A stretch of DNA of 64,000 nucleotides, from positions 2,162,834-2,226,833 of the forward strand of contig NW_006917101.1 of the NCBI RefSeq assembly GCF_000516985.1, written 5' to 3'. The DNA comes from Pestalotiopsis fici W106-1. Lineage: Eukaryota; Ascomycota; Sordariomycetes; Amphisphaeriales; Sporocadaceae. The notes below the pieces were generated by a model, which saw only the letters and a program-made list of their open reading frames with translations, did no database searches and was not told the DNA's origin. The position numbers and the translations under genes are program-made. Position 1 is the first letter of the stretch; every line of letters starts with the position of its first letter. This document shows positions 47,101-61,100 of this stretch, in pieces.

Positions 47101-49461
47101 TGGGGTCATCTGCCTTTTTAGTTTCCGAAGCGGCCAAAAGTCCCTACCTAGGTATGATGTATGGCTCTGTTGCCGGACAGCGGGCAAGGCTGACATGTCC
47201 ACCGAATGAGGATACTTTTTTGTGGGCAATAGTAAGCAGCAATTTTCTTACACCAAGAGGGGGTCAATCAATGATCTCAATACCTAGGTATCTGGCGTCG
47301 ACGCAATCGCAAAGACCTTTTTCTTTCTTTTTCTGATTGCCCTTTGCACCTGGATGAATTGATTGGCAGCAGATTATCTTGTTTGCGACAGTTTTCACAT
47401 TTAGTTACTCAATTCGGGATTTCGAAGGGGGCAGTTGAGACAATGATGACAGAGGACTGATGATGATCCCGGTGGTGAGAAAATGATGGTCACTTGTGAC
47501 TGACATGATGGACACAATAACCGTAGCAGTGTAAGACTCGGCCATGCAGCCTCGACGGGTAACGGACTAGCGTGGAATGCACTTTTCTCTTTCTCTCTCG
47601 CAGCCATCTTGTCACTCCCATCTGCTCTTGAACCCCCCTCGTCCTACTCCCGGTAGAGTCACGGAGCCTCATCCTCGGCTAGAGCAGGGATAGGGAGGGG
47701 TCACGATCAGGTGTACTGGTCATCAATGACCACCGGGGGAACCATGAATGGCCAAAGGCCTACCTTCCCCGCCTCGAAGCTTGAGGTTGAATAAGGAAGC
47801 AATAATAAGCTGACACGAACATGTCAGAAACCGGTCATGGTTGTTCATCAAGACTCGACAGTAACGCATCGTGTGATGGTGGTGGTAGGAGAAACGTGAT
47901 ATCGTGCAACATGTCACCCCACGCAGAACCTCCAGGGCCCTCTGAAAATCTTTTGGGTGTGTACAATTGTGAGGGGGGAAAGCATCGCAGATGTCTTTTT
48001 CCGAGTCACATACGTGATGTACGTGGAGCACACAACTATTCCGTGACCACCAACTTGGATGGAGAGAATTCGAGTCGGAACTGAGCTCAAAGCTATTCAT
48101 AGTACAAGGTCACAGATACTCCAACACTCCAACGATGAGCTACCCACCTACTATTCTACACATGCATTGGGTTTTGCAACAATGGTGATTTCCTGTGCTT
48201 CAGTCAACGAGCCCCTGATCTGCGCAAGGAGTTTTATTCTCGTCCCAACCCAACTCCAGACTGAAACAATGTCAGACGAAAGAAACAGAAAAAGAAATCA
48301 AAATGACGATAAAAAGAGGAACATTTGAAATGTACGCTTTGACATTTCTTGCTCGCGTATAACAAGTATACACAATATCTGTGGACAGGTTTCCCCTGCA
48401 GGTACAGCGTCGCGAATAATCTTGGCCTCCGACCGGGAAGGGAAAATGAAAATAGAATAAATCAATCATCTGAAAAATCCATCTAAACAAATTGTTCTAA
48501 AAAAGATCTGAGACTGAACTTGAGAAGAAAATAAGAAAATCAAGATGAGATAAAAAAAATGATGTAATGTATTTGCGCATAATTGTGATTCCACAGTCGG
48601 CCCTTTGTATCAGGCCTATTGACTTATAGTACTTACTTGCCTATACTCTGCCCAAATCAATATGGTCCAGGCAATATAAAGTTTTAAAACCTCGATTTGG
48701 ACTTGTCACTTTTTGACATACATGGAGATGGGTAGGTATAACATTGTCAATTTACCATTGAACGACGTACACGGTACATGGAAAGAGAAGAAGAAAAAAA
48801 AAAAAGCCACACCCCACTATGCAACCCTCTTTCACACTTGAAGCCCTTCAATTCCAGTCGTCATTTCAGACCGAAATATTCGCCATCTTCCTCTGCCTCG
48901 TCTACCTCTCTCTCATATGATCTAGAGGCGTCGTCCTTTTAACTCTTGGCAGCGTTATGTTGCCCTTTTCCCCCTCCCCCAAAAACGTGACCCCGGTCCC
49001 CGTCGGTACCCGGGATTTTTATGTATTTTATTTTTGGGGGATGGGGGGAGGGGAAGGAAAGAGAATGAGCTGCACACCATCATTTCATGCAGTAATTGTT
49101 GTATATACGTGTGTGTGTGTGCCTGTTATGTTGGGGTGTGCATAAGGTAAGTATGCAATGTTCCTTCCATGCATACATACTACAGTATGTAGCAAAAGAA
49201 ATAGTTTCTTCTTGGTCTACTTGTACTCTTGCATACAATTTCGTGTTTTGCAGTACATTACACCACCACCACAAAGACAACCATGCACAAGTCACTACCT
49301 CTTTTTTCTTTCCATTTCTTTTACTAGAGCACTTCCTTGCATAAAAAACGGTGTGCCGCGGCACAGCCGGTTTGCATCTCTAGTCTAGTCTTGGACGTTG
49401 GACGTTCTAGAAAAGAAAAGAAGGTACTTCTTCGGCGAGATGTTGGGTGCATTTTCAGCAC

Positions 49462-49495
<34 letters not shown>

Positions 49496-49938
49496 TAGCA
49501 CACTCCATGTGTATGTTTTGGTTGGGTTATATTAAGCCTAACCCAATAGTCACTATTTTACCCCGGCCTGTTCCACTCAGCTGTGATAGGACAAGATTTC
49601 AAAGTGCATTTCAACGACTGCAGCCCAAGCTCACATGACATGCTGACTTGAAGAAATAACTATTGTATGCGAGATGGAAGCTTTGCATGGTGAATCAGCA
49701 TCTTTGACTAACTACACGATTGTCAACTTGCATGGAATGTTTGCAATACAGCATCGGATCGCCAACCATGCCCACCCTTCAAGACAATCAATCGTGAAGA
49801 TGCCTTACTTGCAATTCCAAGACTACATACAACATGGCTGCAGCACTGTATGCTCAATGTAACATCCGTTTTATATCAGCTCCTGAACTCCGGTTGTCCT
49901 TTTTTCATGATTTCTCTTTCTCTCTAACCCACGCCATG
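44156..49938. other. 5.8-kb convergent gene-free region
   Basis: Only 3' ends (CIA2 and SNU114) face this stretch. Open frames such as 44386-44814 (+), 44905-45246 (-) and 45747-46271 (-) have no recognisable motif, and most begin at non-ATG codons or overlap each other antisense. It contains TACCTAGGTA palindromes at 47145-47154 and 47281-47290, and a CA microsatellite at 49458-49494. Confidence 0.4.
49458..49494. repeat. CA dinucleotide microsatellite
   Basis: About 18 CA units with one CG interruption near the left end. Outside coding sequence, 3' of SNU114. Confidence 0.95.
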
Positions 49939-52900
49939 TTACAAGTCCAGAGCGCCGCTCTCGATCAGACTCTGGTAAAACTCGGGCTCCAAGAACTTTG
50001 CTACGCTGACGTCCTCGCTCAGACCCTTTCTCCTTCTCGTCTTGAGCACAAAGTCTCTGGCGGTAGCCTGAGCATCGGCTGCTTGTAGTGGCCGAAGAAC
50101 AACATCCTTGTCTAGAGGATCTCCAGGCACCTTCTGCCACTTGTCAAACACCAGACTTACGTTTGCCTGTCCCTGAGTTTGGATCCGCACGTCTGTCTCG
50201 AATCCAAAGGAGTCAATGACTGGCAGCAGACCCTGGACGCGGTACAGCGGAGTTCCCGCCACGGGTCCGTCAACCAAAACGTGGCCACGGCGGCGTGCGA
50301 GCACGTTGTAGATCACGGGCACTGCATCCTGTGGTCCCGTCATGTCGCAAGCATACAACGGTTCCATGAGCCGCGGGCTGGCCATCAGGAACGACGAGTA
50401 GCAGGCCCTACGAGCTGTGGGGATAATCTGACCACCTCCCCTAAAAATTGCCTCGTTGGCCAGAGTGGCGTCCATGATGCGGAACTTGGTATTGCGGATC
50501 GCTGTTTAGACACGGACTGGATTAGTCACAGACTCACTTATACTCGTGAGGTGCAGTAGTTTGCTCATTGAGAGCTGCTATAAGTGTCCAAGCGCGGGAG
50601 TGGGCTTGTCTGGAAATGACGACGAGCATGGACAGATGCGGTCAATGTGCACAGTGAATGACAGCAAGATGACACAGGAGACTGGTAGATCAGTATGCAC
50701 TGCACAGCGATGCACAGCACTTGCTGATGCTCGCCAATCTATCTCGGCGAGGCCATTGAGCCAAGATTGCCAAATGGGGCCACCTAGCTCATGCTTTTCT
50801 TCTAGACACGGCGATGTAAAGATCATAATGCCAAGGCATGGCCGGACGAACTCCCAGGTCCGCTTGCCGAGCACCAAGTACAGAGCGACACTGGGGTATG
50901 CTCATACTGCATGGCATCACGCCTGAATGCGCCCAATAGCGTCATCGTGTTGACCAGCCGTGGGGCAAGCAAGCAAGCAAACAGGCAAGCAGAATATTTG
51001 GTACCCCAGCCTCGCAAGTACCGTGGGTACTCTCGGTTTGCTTTGTGCGTCCTCAGCTCTTAACCGGGCTGCGGTATAATGGGATTTTGGGTCTAATGCT
51101 GAAAAAGGCAGCCCAAGCGGCACTTGCCGCAAAGACAACAATCAGAGAGCGAGCCAAGTTTTGTAAGGAAGTGAGCGAGTGAATGACTGAGTACGCAAAC
51201 TCAGAGTGCTTGGACGCAATCAGCCACATGGCATTTCATGCAGGACGACGAGACAAGCGCAGGTCGCGCGCACTCAATTCACTTGAACTCAATCTCTTCC
51301 TCTCTCACTCGTTGTCGGTCGCGAGGGGTGGTGCTGAGGTCCCACAACTGGCATGTGTACTGTGGGCGATGGGGAAGCAGAGCAGGGGCCGAGAGCCTAG
51401 CCACAGCTTCAGACCGGGGTCACGGTCCCTTGTCACTCGAAACCCCCAGCATACCCTCCCAGACGCCTTCTTGGGATGAGAAATCGGAATCGAGATGCAA
51501 TCTGTCACTGACAGCGCCAATGTCGCTTGGGTAGGTAAGGTGGGATATGTGTGTAAGTACCTACCGCCTGGGCTGAACAACGGACAAGTTTCGCCAGGTG
51601 TACGTACATCTGCTCAACCAAGATCACCTTGAGCTTGGCCATGGGCAGGGAAGGTGGACAAACAAAACATGGCTGGTGGAGGGCATAACGACACAAATAT
51701 AGCGTATGTGCAGATGTGGAGGAAACAATAGCGAGGCAGGCAGGTGAAGGTCATAGTAGGGTGAGACCGAGGACAATTGGAGACTTACGTTCTTCGCATA
51801 ACGGTCCCTCGCGGGCTGCCCAACTGAACCCTTGGCGGATAGTTTCTCGCACCGTCTTGAGAAGTTTCTTATCGACCTGCCGAACACGTTAGGTTCCATC
51901 TCAGTAATCAGTAATAGTAGTAGCAGTGGCAGCAGTAGAGTTGTCTAGCCAGGCCAAGCTGGCATTGCATCCAGAGTAGAGATATGGCAATGACCCATAA
52001 GGCTGAGAAGCTGCCAACGCCAGGCCAGACATGACTCCAGACAACGATTTAGTTACCAAATCAAGCCGCAGTCTTGCCATAGGCTCGGAACACTTTGAAC
52101 CGCTCATTTCTTCAATGACATGACTTGTCAGAAAGGCGTCTAGAAGTTCCTGAAACCATGCAGCCAAGATGGGCCGTGTGTGCTCGTGATGCATGCAGGC
52201 GCTGGTGTGTATGTGTGATGTTATGTGTGGTGTGCCGACTTTGAAAACGTACCTCTGATGGGAGTGTGTCGTCCTGCAGGATATTCGGGCCCATTTCATC
52301 TGGCCCAAATGCCCAGATGCTTCGTGCCGCCAGTAGATCCCACCCATGCTTTTCCTCAAAGAACTTGGCCACTTTGCGCGTCCCGTCTCGCATCTTGACG
52401 CGTCCGCTCTCAATATCCTCCGCAATACCGTCATCAAGAGGCTCGGCGACCATGGTAATCTTGTTTTTCTTGTTTGGCGTAATGGCGTAACACTTGGTGG
52501 CTGAGACCTCGTCGACCGTCTCACAAAATCGGGTCACTGGGTCAGACACCTTGATTTCCATGTCTGCAAAGACGCGCCGCAGATCATGAAGCACGCAGTC
52601 CATGTACAGCTCTCCCGTGCCGAGGACAATGTGCTCGCCAGACTCTTCGACCTTGGTGGTGATCAGAGGATAGCTCTTGTTGATCTTGCGGAGACCGTCC
52701 AACATCTTGGGCAATTCGGATGGGTTGATAGGCTCAACCGCCACCTTCAAGACTGACTCGGTGAAATGTGTGATTGGTCTGAAAATGTATGCATCCTCTT
52801 CGTCTTCGAGTGTCGGCGGCACAATGGTTGCTGTCTTGACGATCGAGTTGTCAATACCACTCAGCAATGCCCAGTTACCAGCGGGAACACCATCTGTGGG

Positions 52901-54632
52901 AATGTTGTATCTTGTCTCAGCAATGCTGACCCCTGATATCGTTGCCATGACCATGTCCTCCTCATCGTCGATAGAGTAACCTTCACCCAGCACCCGTACT
53001 TGCATGCCTGGCTTTGCGATACCGCTCATGACACGACCCAAGGACGAAAAGCTCTTGCCATCGGCCGCACTGAAGAGTTTTGTGACGTGAACCACCAATG
53101 GGCCCTCCTGATCACAGTTCTTCATGGCTTCGGCCACCTTTGTATCTAGTGGTCCAGTGTAGTACTGTTGTAATTCTCGTTGAGCGCCTTCGGCCGGCGA
53201 AGGAATGTGCTGCACAATCATGTCGACGAAGCCGGTAGATGGTCCAAAGAATTGCTCGCACACCAACTTAAGGATGACTTTAGCATCAGTCTTGAACTGC
53301 GATGGCTTCAGTGATATGCCCAACGTTGCCAATGTGCCTTTGAGCTCATCAGGATTCTGACTAATGGAGGCCGAAAAGAGCTTGTAGATGGGCTCCATGA
53401 TGAAATGGACGAATGATCTCTTGGCACGTTCTTCACCCGGCAGGGGTTTCCGACTAAAGGACCTCTTCTTTGGGTTGAAGTAAACGTCACCCCAGAGACG
53501 CCTGGCAAACTCGTCCGTGTTGACTCCCGGGAAGCTTTCGGCATACATCTTGGCAAAGGACTGAAGCGTGAAGCACCAACCCATCTCGGTGCAGGCAAAG
53601 AGAACATTGCCCTTTTCAGGGCTCAACCGTTTCGTCTCCCCTGAGCCAGGAACGGTATTCTCTATAATGGTGTTTACTTCTTCAATAACGTGCTTCAGTT
53701 TGAAGTACGCATCATTGGGGGGAAGTCGCAATTCCAAGATCAGGCGATCGAGCTTGTTGACGACCAAGGTCAGCGGGAGGTCCTCCAGAACGGCATGCTT
53801 GATGATCTGCTCAGTATTGACCTGAACACCCTCGACCACGTCTACAACCAGAGCCACACCGTCAACCAGACGCAAGGAAGCTGCCACCTCGTCAACAAAA
53901 TTGACGTGTCCGGGTGTGTCGATGATGTTGACAAGGTGCGATTTTCCTTTTGTGCTTTGCAAGACCAAGCTCATGGGTGCTGCCTTGACCGAAACTCCTC
54001 TTTCCCGCTCCATGACTGAGATGTCGGTATATCTCAACTGCTCATCCCGCTTCTTTCCTGTCCTCCTCTCCAACCTATCTTGTATATCATGCGTTTCGAG
54101 AACTAGCATATCCATGAAGGCGGTCTTGCCGTGGTGGAGGTGGCCTGCGAGGGCAATGTTGCGTATTTGATCCGGATAGTTCATGAGATCTGTCATGAAA
54201 CCACGGTCGTAAAAGACTGGGGGCAAGTCGGCCTCCTCGATGGTGAACTTGCGCGTGTCCGGGGGCGCAATGATGGGCTGTGAGAGCGGTTGCGCATCCT
54301 CCTCCTGCACCATGGTCTCTACATCTTCTCCGTAGACCTGCTGAGCAGTTGGGTAGTACTGCTTGTCCTCGTGCAGTATCACGGCGTTGGAGGGCCCATC
54401 ATCGATCTCCATGAGCTCCTGGCCCGTCGCCTCGTGTGCGGCCTCTGACTGGTCGTCATCGTAGACGTAGGCGCCGGCATCCAAGCCATGTTCGGACTCT
54501 TCCTCAGATGCCTCGGCCTCTTCGCCAATGAAGTTGCCAAATCTGTGTTGGGAAGGATTCCAGAGTTAGTATATTGTGTATGGCATGAATGTGGTCGCAT
54601 AGTGATACTCACTCATCGTAGAGGTCATCCAT
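49939..54632 (-). CDS. SNU114: U5 snRNP GTPase, EF-2-like splicing factor Snu114
   Basis: Exons 54632-54613, 54542-52253, 51876-51789 and 50501-49939 give 986 residues, as expected for Snu114/EFTUD2. The acidic N-terminus ([17 protein letters not shown]) replaces that of EF-2. The GTPase has AGHLHHGKT (G1, about 139-147), DTPGH (G3, about 215-219) and NKLD (G4, about 269-272). EF-2-like domains follow, with [20 protein letters not shown] near the C-terminus. It sits in the U5 snRNP with Prp8 and Brr2 and governs spliceosome activation and disassembly by its GTP state. The 88-nt exon was placed because it supplies [13 protein letters not shown] and leads into [11 protein letters not shown]. 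Introns 2 and 3 are 376 and 1,287 bp, the last exceptional here. Confidence 0.97.
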
Positions 54633-55740
54633 GGCTGCTGCGGTTGAGGGGAGTCGAGAAAATGGTAAATTGATGACGGAGTGGTTCGTCTCGCGATGGG
54701 ACGCGACTGAAGCTCTCGAAAAAGTTATTGGATTTGAGCTGCGACAAGGCTGTACCTAGGTACTTTGTGCATTGGCTGCTCTTCAATGTGGCTGAACCTT
54801 GTGGCACTAGCTTGGTTTCCACTAATTCTACGACTTTTGGGGCGAGGCTCCCAGTAAACCAACGCCTAAAGAGAATGGCCCAATGGCCCCCCAAAAGTGA
54901 CTACCTAGCTGCTAATACGTACATAGCAGATACTAGACCCCCGAGCCATACCGTAGGTGCGCTAGTGAGTGAACCTGAACCTGGTTCATTTGATAAAAAT
55001 TGTCCACTCCGATAAACGGGCATATCATGGTACCTGGAGCTGCAAGTGCCCCGCCATGTTTAGGTAATAAGCCCAACATAGTTGTTGCAGCTTTCCAGTT
55101 CCAACAAAGATCATGGAGGTACTGGCTCGCTTTTATCCACGATCGAGATCACTCGGCTCCTTTAGATTAGATTAGATTGCGTGTTGGAATCTTCTTGGTG
55201 GATACAAGAAACGCAGTGAATCGTATTGTGAGCTGATCCAAGCGCAATTGTTATTGTCGTCAGGCTTTTCCTTGTAGTAATGGCCAAGAGATACCTCTGC
55301 TTACACGCCGGAGTAACTTAGATCATCCTTCTATAGTCCCAGGGGGGCAACCACCGGAGAAATACAGCGTATGGTGACATGCACCTCAGCTTACATGATA
55401 TGTCGCAGTTTGCATGAAAAATGTTGCTCGAGATACTTGTTGACTACTTTATTCGTCTGTATGTTGTTTGCTCTCTGCATATACAATCCAGGGTATGGAG
55501 GTGGGATGTTTTTGTATATGACAGGGGGCGGTGTGATGAGGGGCATCAGGCCGGTTTTAGTCAAAAAAGGGGACCAAGGTCGGACTCCGATTGTCCAACA
55601 TTTTTCAGACAAGAAGGATTTCTGGAATTTGTAGATTGCTTTCCAATCTTCCTTTTTTACACTCTTCTTATTCACATCTCTCTTCAATTTCCTCCTCTCT
55701 TCGTGGTCACTTTTGTTACTTCTCGACGAGCTTGCCCAAC
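54633..55740. promoter_or_regulatory. Divergent promoter region of SNU114 and ERG10
   Basis: About 1.1 kb separates the two start codons. A 12-bp palindrome GTACCTAGGTAC is at 54753-54764. A pyrimidine-rich stretch at about 55630-55735 precedes the ERG10 ATG, as in strong fungal promoters. No coding frame is supported. Confidence 0.55.
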
Positions 55741-57212
<1,472 letters not shown>

Positions 57213-58145
57213 ATGCATGGCAGCGACGCGAAATTATAACCACGGTGCAAACGAATAACGCGCCATGGCGGAACCAAGCAGAGAAGAAAGTTAACGAAGA
57301 CCACATAGAAAGCTCATGACCATAAGTGATACGAAGAGAGGACACTCAAATCTTATATATGAAACCTAAATTAACCCATCAAGGCATATATAAAACCCCA
57401 AACTGCTCCAATAGGGGAGGCAGTATTTAATAATAAACTGATGAGAATAACTTGTTTTTCATGATCAACAGTGACAGTGATTTGACGTAGGATGGATTGA
57501 GAACTTGTTCTATACTTGTACTCTACAACGAAATCACATGTCTCTCCAGCCAAGCCAATATCATCGTAGTCGGAATATAAGAGACAAATGAGCGACAAAC
57601 GAGGAACTGCATCACAACTTTAGGAAAGCATATTTTAATTATAGTTAAGGAGCTGTTATTGAAAGAGGAAATAGCCCATGGCCATTTCATGCTCTACCTA
57701 TTTATTATACTTGAAAGGACAGAAACAACGCTATGATGCCTTCTTCATGGCAAAGTTGTACGACTAATACAACGAGCTTTTAACGTCGTGAAATGCCGTA
57801 CAACGGCATTGGAATACAATAAGAAAAAGACGTTATACCATCATGATATGTTCAAGATTGGAATCGTATACAATCTTCAAATGACCTCAATGAAGGCCTC
57901 CTTGGGAATGACGTTCAAAACCACGTAGCCGAAATGGCACATCATGAGACGAAATGTGCCATTTTGCCTCTTCAAGGCTTTTCCTGAACGCCTCAAACGC
58001 CTCATGTGATGCTTTATTGCCTCTTGATGTTTATTGCCAACCGGCGAGAAGGCGACAGGGGACAGACAAGACAAACATTTCGCCATCTGTAAATCAAAGA
58101 GGAGTATCAATGCTGGAAAATTTCAAACATCGGGATGCTGAATTA
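57213..58145. other. Convergent 3' region, no gene seen
   Basis: The 3' flanks of ERG10 (plus) and SIN3 (minus). AT-rich. Short frames on both strands have no motif. Confidence 0.55.
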
Positions 58146-61100
58146 TCACTCAGCGTCGCCCATGGGCTCATCCCTCAAGCTAGATGAGGGGGCCACACCA
58201 TCCTTGATCCACTTCTGGAAGTTCTCGTTTGTCTTCTGCACCTCGTCCTGGGATAGGTTCTTCATCCAGCCATTCTCTAGCCAGCCGTTATTCATGACAA
58301 ATCTCTCCTTCAGCTTTTGGGATCGCCACTCGGAAATCAGGGCGCGGCGCTCATCGGTAGCAGTCTTCTCTTCTTGCGTCTCGGGGCCCGTATTGTAGAT
58401 GAACCATTCTGTGCCACCCTTTTCAAAGCCCAGCTTATTCGAGTTCAGGCATACCTTAGTCTGCAGCTTCTCCTCATAAAAGACGGGCTTGCGCTGGGTA
58501 CCATCGTCGGAATCTACGTCACTAGAGGCAAGATTGCGAGGCATAATAGACTTCCTAAGCTTTGAGCGCGGCACGCCCTCGGTAGGTTCGACGCGAATGT
58601 ACGATGAGATGTAATACTGCCATCGTTCTCTGAGTTCGAGTTCATCCATTTGAAAGGTGGTCTCATCCCGCTGGAGGAGGCGGACGGTTGCCTTGCTAGC
58701 GCTTGGATACTGTAGAGAAGATCAATTAGCATAAATAGAAAATCTTGACTTTTGCTCGGGGTGACTACTCACCCATTGAATCAAGAACAAGTCGCCATCC
58801 TTAACACACTTCTGGGCATAGGTACGAGCGATCATCTCAGTCTGGAAGCTTGTTTCCTTCTCAGAACGGCTTTGCAGAAAATGCGCAATCAGATCCGGGG
58901 TCTTTTCCTTGGCATCAGTGCTAGTGCAAACAAGGGAGAGTCGGCAAAGAGTCTTGAGGAGGTCTTGGATCGTGTACAAGGTCCAACCCTTCTTCAGATA
59001 ATAATGGCGGAGGACCTCTTGGAAACGGTTATCGTCAATCTCGCCAGTGATGTAGTCCTCAACGAGCTCGACTGTCTTGGGCCAGAAGGAGGCCGGGTCG
59101 TCCTCGTCAAAGTAGTTGATCTCGTTGACAGAGATGCCCAGCTGTTTGGCAGGCTTCTTGCTCTTGGAGCGAGCAATTTCCTCCAAGACACTGCCTTGGC
59201 TCTCCTTGGCATCCTTCAGACGATTGTACAACTTCACAAAGATGGTGAAGAAGACGTAAATGGTCTGGTTGCAGAAGAAGTGGTGATAGCGGCGCGGGAA
59301 GAACCCGTCAGCCTTGAGCTCCCCTTCAGAGTCCAAGAGGTCGCGGCTTCCCTTGACAACCGTAGCACGAGGGACAGTCGGCAGCCATCGTTCATTCGAC
59401 AGCTCGGAAACGGCTTGCTCCTCGGGAGCATCAGCCATCTCCTCTTCGTTGCCAGAGCCGTGGTCCGGAGTGCTCTCCTTGCTGCCAGAGGCAGCACTGC
59501 CCTCCTTCTCCTTGCGACCTTTGGCACTGTTACGACCAGGGTCGAGGACGCCACGCAAAAGGTCAGACCTCTTTCCATTGCGGCGCGATCTGCCGTTGGT
59601 CAACTCGGTGGGGAGTTGCTCTTCAGCGTCATCCTCAACAGACTCGCGATCAATGTCGCGGAGGCGATCGGTAACCTTGTCCTCGGGCAAATCAAAGAAC
59701 TGAGGAATGAAGGTTTCAAAGAAGTCGATGATGCGCTCCTTCTCAGATGCGCTGTGGTGGCCATTATTTGTTCCATAGAGGACCATGAAGCGAAGCAGAT
59801 CAAGCAAAACATCTTGGTCGCTCAGATCGTAAGAGTATTGCTCGCGAGGAACCTTAGCCTTCACGCTACGCAGGCGTCGCTGCTCTTCATGCTTTGTCTT
59901 GATCGAGTCGATCAGATGCTTGACTGACAATTGTCTCTTGTCATTCTGCTTGACCTGGATGCCCATGTGATCAAGACTCTTCAAGTGCATGATCTCGGTT
60001 TGAGCTTGCCAGACCTTTTCCCACTCACGCTGCGTGAAACGCCATTCTTCGTCTTTCTGCTTCAGACGAGCCAGTACAACGGGTACCACGGCAAAGGGGT
60101 TCTCGAACATGTCATTAACAACTTCGGTGCCCTTTTCAGCGCCATAGATCTTCTTGAGGACTCTCTTGTAGATAGAGGTGCTGGTGCCGTTAAGTGCCTG
60201 AGGCAGACTATATTGTTCACGGTCCTGGGGTGGCATGTTGAGCATTTGCTGAGCAATCGGTTCCAGGAGCTGAATGCACTTGTGGTTCGCTTCGATGTTA
60301 AAGTCATAGTCATGACGTTCCTCCTCGATTCGATGAAGGCCCTCCTCGAACGCGTTTTTTCTATGAGCGACGAAGCCGGAATCTTCTGAGGCCCAGGTGG
60401 GATGTGAAGCCCACTCGTCATTCAAGACGAGGTTACACATCTCATCCCGACCGCTGCAAGGCTTGAGCTTCTCCTGTACCTAGTGTCAGCGTGATTTGAT
60501 TCCTCAGCTGGGCACGGTCTGTTAAAACTTACCTTACGAGGCAACAGGCGATAACTAGGGCCGACGCTGCGACAGTTGCTGAGGGAAACTTTCTCCTGGG
60601 GAGGCAGGGGTCGGTTTTCAATATTCTCATCATAACCTTCATAGCCCATGAAATCTTTGAACCATTTGAGAAGCTCGGGATTGCCGCCAATGAACTGCGT
60701 GGCCTTATGAATGACATCGTCCTTATCGATCAAATTCTGCGAGTACATGTTGCACAACTTCAGGAACTCCACCATCGTCGCCCGGTTTCCAATATGCTTC
60801 TTTACTTTTTCGAAGAATTGGAGCTCTTCGGCTGATACTTGGCTATCAGCCGCTGGAGGTAGGGGCTCAGGCATGACTGGAGTCAAAGTCGGCTCGATGG
60901 ACGGTACGTCAGCTGCTAGAGGCTTGTGGCCCAACTTAGGTCTCTTATTATTGTTGGGAATGCCGGGAATGACACGTTGTGCTGCAGGTCCCAAGGTGTC
61001 CGGTATGGTGGGCGTCGCCGCTGCCGGGGGTGCCTTTTCATTGCGGGGGCGCTTCTTGTTCTCTTTAGTGGCACTGGGAGGTGCAAAGTTACCAACGGGA

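Noticed and set aside
58752..59927. 391-residue plus-strand open frame
   Set aside because: Antisense shadow of the large SIN3 exon, without any motif.
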